DNA of 64,000 nucleotides, taken from assembly GCA_015063985.1 (NCBI GenBank), contig SVTC01000004.1, positions 1 to 64,000 of the forward strand, given 5' to 3'. The DNA is from Oscillospiraceae bacterium (lineage in GTDB: Bacteria; Bacillota; Clostridia; Oscillospirales; SIG627). Every line of letters begins with the position of its first letter. The stretch's first letter is position 1. A program made the translations under genes and the position numbers. Below are positions 59,439 through 64,000 of this stretch, piece by piece. The notes under the pieces are model-generated. The model was not told the origin of the DNA and made no database searches. It was given only the letters and a program-made list of their open reading frames with translations.

Positions 59439-60209
59439 ATGATACTTAATATATCAAATATCCAGCATTTTTCAACGGGAGACGGAGCGGGAATAAGAAC
59501 AACGGTTTTCTTCAAGGGCTGTAATCTTCGCTGTCCGTGGTGTCATAATCCGGAAAATCTGTCTGCCGCTCCTTCGGTTTTGCACTATAAGAATCTCGAT
59601 AAGACCGAGATAATGGGAAAAAGGGTGACCGTGGATGAAATATTGCCGGAGCTTTTGGAGGATAAGGACTTTTTTGACCAAAGCTCGGGCGGAGTAACCT
59701 TATCGGGCGGCGAGGTAATGCTCCAAGCGGATTCCGCCGCAGAGCTGGCAATAGCTTTGAGGTCTTGCGGTGTCGGGGTTCTTATCGACACGGCCGGCTG
59801 TGTGCCGTACTCTGAATTTGAAAAGCTAAACGCAGTTGTTCAAGGCTATCTTTTCGATTTCAAGACCGCCGATGCAAAAAAATATAAAGAGATAGGCGGA
59901 GATCTGGAGCTTGTCAGCGAAAACATAAAAAAGCTAAAAAACGAAAAGCTTGAGCTCCATATAAGAATTCCGCTTATACCCGGCTTTAATACCGATCTTG
60001 GCTCGCTGGAGGCTATCTGCCGTCACCTTGAAAAAACAGGCATAAAAGAGGTTGAGCTTTTGCCCTTCCATCGCCTGGGAAGCGGTAAGTACGAGGCAAT
60101 GGTGTTGGAATATAAGTATGCCAAGCTTCCTCCCATGAAGGCCGACGAGCTGGAAAGAATTGCGCAGCTATTCGGGACTAAGGGCTTTTCGGTCAAGAAG
60201 GAGGGGTGA
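59439..60209 (+). CDS. glycyl radical enzyme activase without ferredoxin insert
   Basis: A 256-aa radical-SAM activase for GRE 3. The cluster cysteines are C28, C32 and C35 in GCNLRCPWCHNPE; SSGGVTLSGGEVMLQ is the SAM-binding segment. The segment after the radical-SAM motif lacks the cysteine-rich insert found in the 6989 activase, so it is a compact PFL-activase-like form. It overlaps the transporter gene slightly or lies 2 bp before it, depending on the start chosen there. Confidence 0.92.
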   Translation: MILNISNIQHFSTGDGAGIRTTVFFKGCNLRCPWCHNPENLSAAPSVLHYKNLDKTEIMGKRVTVDEILPELLEDKDFFDQSSGGVTLSGGEVMLQADSAAELAIALRSCGVGVLIDTAGCVPYSEFEKLNAVVQGYLFDFKTADAKKYKEIGGDLELVSENIKKLKNEKLELHIRIPLIPGFNTDLGSLEAICRHLEKTGIKEVELLPFHRLGSGKYEAMVLEYKYAKLPPMKADELERIAQLFGTKGFSVKKEG

Positions 60210-60211
60210 GC

Positions 60212-61096
60212 GTGAACGTAGTATTCTTGCTTTTGGCAACCTTGATCTTCGCTCTTTACTCCATTTTTATGAAATACGTTCCCAAGGGCAATTTGCGCTT
60301 TAACATTTTTGTAACCGTGATCTATGCGGGAATCGTGACCTTGATGTATCTTGTGATGTTCATTTTCGACGATCATAAGATCAGCTCCGCCACCCTTCTT
60401 TGGGCGGTGCTGAAAGGCGTGATTGGAATCGCGGTTCAAACCTCCTATTTTGCGGCTATGCAAAGCGGACCCTTGTCCTACACCACCTTCATCTTTTCTT
60501 CCAGTATGATAATCCCAGCTTTGGCAAGCCCCGTTTTGTGGAATGAGCAGATCACCTTGCCCCAGTGGATAGCTATTGCGCTGTTCTTGGTGGCTTTCTA
60601 TCTGATCTGTGTACCCGGAGCGGATAAGACCAAGAAATTAAGCAAAGCCTGGCTTCCTTTTTGTCTTTCGGCGTTCTTGTTAAACGGCTTTGGCTCGGTT
60701 ATCTTAAAGATACAACAGACCGAGCTAAAGGGCGGCGAAGGAAACGCAATGATGTTCTTGTCATACGGCACCACCTGCATTGCGGCGTTTTTGGTCTTTG
60801 TTATTTGGGCTTTGGTAAAAAAAGAAAAAATCTTTCCCGAGGATATGAAAATCAAGCTGAAAACCGCAACCGGAAGCATTATCGGCGTTGCTCTGGCAAA
60901 CGGAATCGCAAACGGCTTTGTGACCTATCTTGCTTCGAGAATGTCGGGCGCTTGGCTTTTCCCTTGTGTTTTGGGCGGAAGCATGATCACCGTAACCTTG
61001 TTCTCGGTGATTGCTTTGAAGGAAAAAATAAATAAATTTGGTAAAATCGGGCTTGTTACGGGCCTTGTTGCCATGTTTGTAATGAATGTAATTTAA
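60212..61096 (+). CDS. DMT-superfamily (EamA-like) transporter
   Basis: A 294-aa membrane protein with ten predicted helices in two five-helix repeats, each ending in an EamA-like stretch (SPVLWNEQITLPQWIAIALF and ALKEKINKFGKIGLVTGLVA). The GTG at 60212 is preferred: AAGGAGG (60198-60204) lies 7 bp before it, whereas GTG 60206 is too close. Members export or import small metabolites. Position after GRE 3 and its activase points to uptake of the GRE substrate or export of product. Confidence 0.85.
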   Translation: MNVVFLLLATLIFALYSIFMKYVPKGNLRFNIFVTVIYAGIVTLMYLVMFIFDDHKISSATLLWAVLKGVIGIAVQTSYFAAMQSGPLSYTTFIFSSSMIIPALASPVLWNEQITLPQWIAIALFLVAFYLICVPGADKTKKLSKAWLPFCLSAFLLNGFGSVILKIQQTELKGGEGNAMMFLSYGTTCIAAFLVFVIWALVKKEKIFPEDMKIKLKTATGSIIGVALANGIANGFVTYLASRMSGAWLFPCVLGGSMITVTLFSVIALKEKINKFGKIGLVTGLVAMFVMNVI

Positions 61097-61114
61097 TTAA
61101 GGAGATTTTTTATT

Positions 61115-62209
61115 ATGAAAGCAAAAGCAGCAGTATTTATGGGCGCAAACAAGGATTTTGAGGTGCGCGAGTTTGAGGTTACCGAAACCCCCGCGGGCTA
61201 CGGTAGAATGGATCTTATCGCCAGCGGTATCTGCGGAACCGACCTCCATTTCCACAACGGCAAATTGGCAATTAACCCTCCCACCGTTATAGGTCACGAG
61301 TTTGTGGGTAAGATCAACGATCTTGACGCCGCCGAGGGTGAAAAGTACGGCTTGAAGGTGGGCGACAACGTAATCGCCGACATTGCGGTACCCTGCGGAG
61401 AGTGCCTCCTTTGCAAGAATGGCGACGATGCAAACTGTGTTAATATGCAGGTCACCAACGGCGGAAGCATTGACGTTGCTCCCTATCTTTACGGCGGATA
61501 TGCCGAGGTAAATTTCACTCCTCTTACAAATCTTGTGAAGATCCCCGAAGGTGTTGATCCCATGGTTGCAGTACCCTTTGCTTGCCCCGGACCTACAGCT
61601 ATTCACGCTTGTGAATTGGCAAAGAAGGCGGGAGTTGATTTCTCGGCGCTTGACGTTGCGGTGGTTCAGGGTCTCGGTCCCGTAGGCACCTTTGCGGTTA
61701 TGTACCTTAAGAGCCTTGGTATAAAGAAGGTATATGCCATCACCGCAGGAAACGATCTCACCCGTGAAAACGTTGCACTTTCCGTTGGCGCAGATAAGGT
61801 CTTTAATCTCACCCGTGAGGGAGTTAGTGCCGTTACAGAGGCATTGCAGAAGGAAAACGGCGGCTTGGGTGTGGATCTTTGCTTCGAGGCATCCGGTGCT
61901 CCCGCCGCAGTGGCTCAGGGAATGGAGATATTGAGAAACAGAGGTGTGTATCTCGTTCCCGGACAGTACAGTGCATCCGGCGGAGTTGAGATCCAGCCTC
62001 AGCTTATCACCTTCAAGGCTCTTCATATTGTCGGCTCTTCTCAGTATTCCATGTGCGACGTTCATAAGTATCTGGAATTTTTGTCTGTCCACACCGAGCT
62101 TCACGATAAGATCAGAGGCCTTGCAACCAAATTTAAGGTAAGTGATATCAACGAGGCTATCGCTTACGCTAAGCAGGGTAAGAACGTTAAGACGGTTCTG
62201 GTTAAATAA
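61115..62209 (+). CDS. zinc-dependent medium-chain alcohol dehydrogenase
   Basis: A 364-aa MDR dehydrogenase. Catalytic zinc ligands include C40 (ICGTDLHF) and H61-E62 (GHEFVG). The structural zinc site is C94, C97, C100 and C108 (CGECLLCKNGDDANC). The nucleotide-binding motif is GLGPVGTFAV. It resembles threonine/sorbitol/1,2-diol dehydrogenases. AAGGAGA precedes the ATG, 18 bp after the transporter stop. It probably oxidises or reduces an alcohol/aldehyde of the GRE 3 pathway with NAD(P)(H). Confidence 0.92.
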   Translation: MKAKAAVFMGANKDFEVREFEVTETPAGYGRMDLIASGICGTDLHFHNGKLAINPPTVIGHEFVGKINDLDAAEGEKYGLKVGDNVIADIAVPCGECLLCKNGDDANCVNMQVTNGGSIDVAPYLYGGYAEVNFTPLTNLVKIPEGVDPMVAVPFACPGPTAIHACELAKKAGVDFSALDVAVVQGLGPVGTFAVMYLKSLGIKKVYAITAGNDLTRENVALSVGADKVFNLTREGVSAVTEALQKENGGLGVDLCFEASGAPAAVAQGMEILRNRGVYLVPGQYSASGGVEIQPQLITFKALHIVGSSQYSMCDVHKYLEFLSVHTELHDKIRGLATKFKVSDINEAIAYAKQGKNVKTVLVK

Positions 62210-62262
62210 TAAAAAAAGGTGCCGATAAAGGCTGGTTCTCGTAAGGAAGTTAGTTTCTCCTT

Positions 62263-62287
62263 GTAGGACCGGCGTCCCCGACGGTCC
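62263..62287. repeat. REP-like GC-rich repeat, copy B
   Basis: A variant of the element at 62973 (one G deleted in the first GGG, CTCG changed to CCCG). It lies 54 bp after the alcohol dehydrogenase stop. Confidence 0.8.
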
Positions 62288-62323
62288 AAAAAGACATAAT
62301 TGCAACGCAGTAGACAAATAATT

Positions 62324-62362
62324 AACCCCGATAGACTTTCAAAAATCTGTCGGGGTTTGTTG
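62324..62362. terminator. hairpin between convergent genes
   Basis: AACCCCGATAGAC pairs with CTGTCGGGGTT (one G-T and a short offset) followed by TGTTGTTATTTTT. It serves the GRE 3 operon and abuts the stop of the convergent 107-aa gene. Confidence 0.75.
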
Positions 62363-62686
62363 TTATTTTTCTGCTATAAAAGTCCAATGTTCAGAAATGT
62401 TTTTAGGCATCATTCGTGCGAGGGCGTCAGCATCTTTCATAAGATTTTTGTTTCCAAAATGGAAGAAAAAGAATTCTCCTTTTCCTTCATTATATCCCAA
62501 TTGGAATTCAAGTTCTTTCTTACAATATGGAAACACCGGCTTTAACCGTTCGTCAATTGCCCAAACAAAAGCTGAATCGTGATTAGAAAGACAATTGACG
62601 ATCCATGACTCTTGTTCTTCAAACCAAGCCCAAAAAGCTCTTGCTGCTTCCTCATTCATAACTTTTTTAGAAAATAATGAAAACAT
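62363..62686 (-). CDS. hypothetical protein, 107 aa
   Basis: A 107-aa protein of mixed composition beginning MFSLFSKKVMNEEAARAFWA. It is acidic and aromatic (WFEEQESWIVNCLSNHDSAF, then FQLGYNEGKGEFFFFHFGNK). I do not recognise a family; it resembles small uncharacterised proteins of gut Bacillota that may be immunity-like. AAAGGAG precedes the ATG. It appears intact, monocistronic, and lies between the GRE 3 operon and a transposase. Confidence 0.6.
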   Translation of the reverse strand: MFSLFSKKVMNEEAARAFWAWFEEQESWIVNCLSNHDSAFVWAIDERLKPVFPYCKKELEFQLGYNEGKGEFFFFHFGNKNLMKDADALARMMPKNISEHWTFIAEK

Positions 62687-62776
62687 AGCTTTTCTCCTTT
62701 TAAGTAAACTATTATTTTTCGTTTTATCGCCAGTTTCGCTTTTGTATTACAAAGGCACAAGGCAAAGCCCATACCC

Positions 62777-63292
62777 CTATTCTTCGGTATATAATTCGTC
62801 ATAATACCACCGCACAGGGTTTTCGTAAATATATCGCAAATGCTCCTCATAATCCTGACGGTTGCGGATAATATGATCATTGGAACGGTATTGCCATATA
62901 TTTATGCCGTATTCCTTATTACAAAATCTTTTGAAGGTAGAAACGAACCGCGACGGAACGGAATTCTGTACTGTAGGGACCGGCGTCCTCGACGGTCCGT
63001 TTTCCGCACCTTTTACCCACAGCATAATATGAATATGGTTTGGCATAATTACATAACTCTCGACCGATAGATCATCGTAAAAGTTGTTTAGTTGATGGAT
63101 GTATTTATCAGCGATTTGTCCGTGTTTTGACAATTCGATCTGCGGACCGTCGAGGACGCCGGTCCCTACAATACGAGAAAGAATACAGCGCCTTTCTTTC
63201 GTGCATATCGTGAGAAACACGGCTTGATTTCGATTATAGTCCGCCCCCTTCAACCGAGTGGTCTTGCGATTTTTCAGTTCGTCCATTTTCAT
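62777..63292 (-). CDS. REP-associated tyrosine transposase (Y1/IS200-like)
   Basis: A 171-aa Y1-type single-strand transposase. The HUH pair lies in MPNHIHIMLW, and the C-terminal YEEHLRYIYENPVRW holds the catalytic tyrosine region. The N-terminal strand AVFLTICTKERRCIL is typical of the REP-associated group. The ORF extends 13 codons further up, but the -10 box lies there, so I take MKMDELKNRKTT as the start. Two exact, inverted copies of the GC-rich repeat lie inside the gene and are translated (IVGTGVLDGPQ and NGPSRTPVPTVQ). It has no second transposase gene, as expected of a domesticated REP-transposase. Confidence 0.9.
   Translation of the reverse strand: MKMDELKNRKTTRLKGADYNRNQAVFLTICTKERRCILSRIVGTGVLDGPQIELSKHGQIADKYIHQLNNFYDDLSVESYVIMPNHIHIMLWVKGAENGPSRTPVPTVQNSVPSRFVSTFKRFCNKEYGINIWQYRSNDHIIRNRQDYEEHLRYIYENPVRWYYDELYTEE
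62973..62999. repeat. REP-like repeat, copy C, inside transposase gene
   Basis: A 27-bp copy with GTAGGGACCGGCGTCC and CGACGGTCCG. It is the exact inverse of 63143-63169 and is translated on the minus strand as GPSRTPVPT. It can form a short GGACCG/CGGTCC stem. Confidence 0.9.
63143..63169. repeat. REP-like repeat, copy D, inverted, inside transposase gene
   Basis: The exact reverse complement of 62973-62999 over 27 bp, with 143 bp between the copies. It is translated as VGTGVLDGP in the transposase. Confidence 0.9.
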
Positions 63293-63302
63293 CACCCATT
63301 CC

Positions 63303-63331
63303 ATTATAACACAAATCGGCAGAGAAAACAA
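63303..63331 (-). promoter_or_regulatory. promoter of the transposase gene
   Basis: On the minus strand, TTGTTT (63326-63331) and TATAAT (63303-63308) are spaced 17 bp, with the -10 close to the start codon, so the mRNA is nearly leaderless. A weak GGAATGGG precedes the start. Confidence 0.5.
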
Positions 63332-63401
63332 CTTCCGCCGATTTTTTGCGCCTGCCTATTTCTCCGCTAAGAATACAGAGAGAATCGTCACCTTATTTTA
63401 T

Positions 63402-63434
63402 CCATATCCACCGCATCCGATGCGGTGGATATGG
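63402..63434. repeat. perfect 15-bp inverted repeat
   Basis: CCATATCCACCGCAT and ATGCGGTGGATATGG are perfect inverse arms around CCG. It lies between the transposase and the aroD-like gene. Without a T tail it is a poor terminator for either strand. It may be another REP-type palindrome or an end of the transposase element. Confidence 0.65.
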
Positions 63435-63453
63435 AAAGGCTACGTTCTTTGGT

Positions 63454-63999
63454 TTATTTTTCCTCCAAAAGCTCTCTTAAAAGCTTCATATCCCTCAACA
63501 GCGGCTGAGATTTCGTTGCCAGCTCATCGTACTCGTGAACACAAAGTGACATACAGCTTCCCACGCTCGATCCCACTCGCCTTAACAAGCGGCACTCACC
63601 TCCGGAGAGGAAGAGAAAGGGGATATCCAGCTTTTCCTTTAAAAGATTTATTATTCTTATGTTTTCTATTTCCTGTTCCTTGGTCTCGGCTCCTGTTACT
63701 ATCTTGCATATATCCGCTCCACGTCTTTGATGCTCGTAGGCTATTTCCAGCACTCTTTCGGCGGGAGTGAATTTTAAAACGTGAGAGGACATCAATACCT
63801 TGGCACCGCAGGAGTGGATGGTGTCGATAAGCTTTTTTTGCCTGTCGATCGCCTTTTCGTCCATGGTAAGCTCGCCCCGGCAACGGTCAAAGTAGTCGCC
63901 CATAACGTCGCAAAGCTCTGCACCGCTCTCGGCAATGCTGATAAGGCCCTCGGCGAGCTCGTCGTCGCTCTTTCCCTTGTTTTTTCCGGTTCTGTAATA
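63454..63999 (-). CDS. aroD: type I 3-dehydroquinate dehydratase, partial
   Basis: The C-terminal about 181 codons of a type I dehydroquinase; the frame stays open to the right window edge (YYRTGKNKGKSDDELAEGLI), so the N-terminal part is missing. The Schiff-base lysine is in GADICKIVTGAE, and the partner histidine is in KVLMSSHVLKFTPA. The substrate-binding arginine region reads GGECRLLRRVGSSVGSCMSL, which is looser than the usual GxxSRxxG pattern. It dehydrates 3-dehydroquinate in the shikimate pathway, though a catabolic relative is possible. No partner shikimate genes are within view. Confidence 0.85.
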   Translation of the reverse strand, partial: YYRTGKNKGKSDDELAEGLISIAESGAELCDVMGDYFDRCRGELTMDEKAIDRQKKLIDTIHSCGAKVLMSSHVLKFTPAERVLEIAYEHQRRGADICKIVTGAETKEQEIENIRIINLLKEKLDIPFLFLSGGECRLLRRVGSSVGSCMSLCVHEYDELATKSQPLLRDMKLLRELLEEK

Positions 64000-64000
64000 G

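Noticed and set aside
61097-62317. A 406-codon open frame antisense to the alcohol dehydrogenase
   Set aside because: The sense frame has all zinc and nucleotide-binding motifs; the antisense frame has none.
1-64000. CRISPR array
   Set aside because: No set of regularly spaced short direct repeats is visible; the only dispersed repeats are the REP-like element and regulatory blocks.

Overview
This window looks like part of the chromosome of a spore-forming clostridium (Bacillota, class Clostridia), most likely an anaerobic gut or fermentative species. The evidence is three displaced 3' ends of the sporulation protease gene spoIVB, oxygen-sensitive glycyl radical enzymes (GREs) with their radical-SAM activases, a V-type ATPase, strong AAGGAGG ribosome binding sites, sigma-A promoters with 17-bp spacers, and many sugar and glycoside genes run by AraC-type regulators. 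The family-level assignment is inference.

Left end (1-7930). Three successive gene blocks each end in the same structure: a 24-bp arm beginning TGTTG, followed in fixed register by the last 32-48 codons of spoIVB. The cargoes are (a) an activase cut by the window edge, (b) an Lrp/AsnC regulator, M20 amidohydrolase and aminotransferase, and (c) an AraC regulator, GRE and activase. I read this as an accretion array of site-specifically integrated cassettes at spoIVB. It is the most unusual thing here.

7930-20215. A DUF3592-like membrane protein and a Phd/Doc toxin-antitoxin pair are followed by AraC divergons: a sugar isomerase with a decapitated GH99/WbsX-like remnant behind it, a three-module QueG-like iron-sulfur protein, an SGNH esterase, and a GH2 beta-galactosidase with its divergent AraC gene.

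20216-27664. A complete V-type ATPase operon of the layout E, DUF2764 protein, A, B, D, I, K, with a consensus promoter, a leader hairpin and a sodium-type ligand set in the proteolipid.

27715-39293. A ComB-like phosphatase and a sugar isomerase/epimerase are divergent from a second GRE and its DUF4832-like partner. A sialate-lyase-like aldolase, an AraC gene and an operon of a GH99/WbsX-like protein, an esterase and a 709-aa protein of unknown family follow. A 42-bp promoter-operator element upstream of this operon is almost identical to the one upstream of the isomerase at 10190, so the two loci probably form one regulon.

39294-46930. This region is looser: a small coupled ORF, a membrane protein, a lipoprotein with a duplicated tail remnant, a metallophosphoesterase with AraC regulator, a Gfo/Idh/MocA oxidoreductase, tRNA-Gln, gene fragments, and a sortase-type surface protein.

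46929-64000. A Zn/Cd P1B-ATPase, a separate metal-binding domain protein and an ArsR-AraC fusion regulator form a metal-response unit. Then come a small flavodoxin-like protein, a GH20-like hexosaminidase with a sodium-dependent NSS transporter, a GH78-like rhamnosidase, a third GRE with AraC, activase, DMT transporter and zinc alcohol dehydrogenase, a REP-associated transposase whose own gene carries an inverted pair of the repeat, and the start of a type I dehydroquinate dehydratase. Overall the region is a mosaic of locally regulated glycan and sugar catabolic units.
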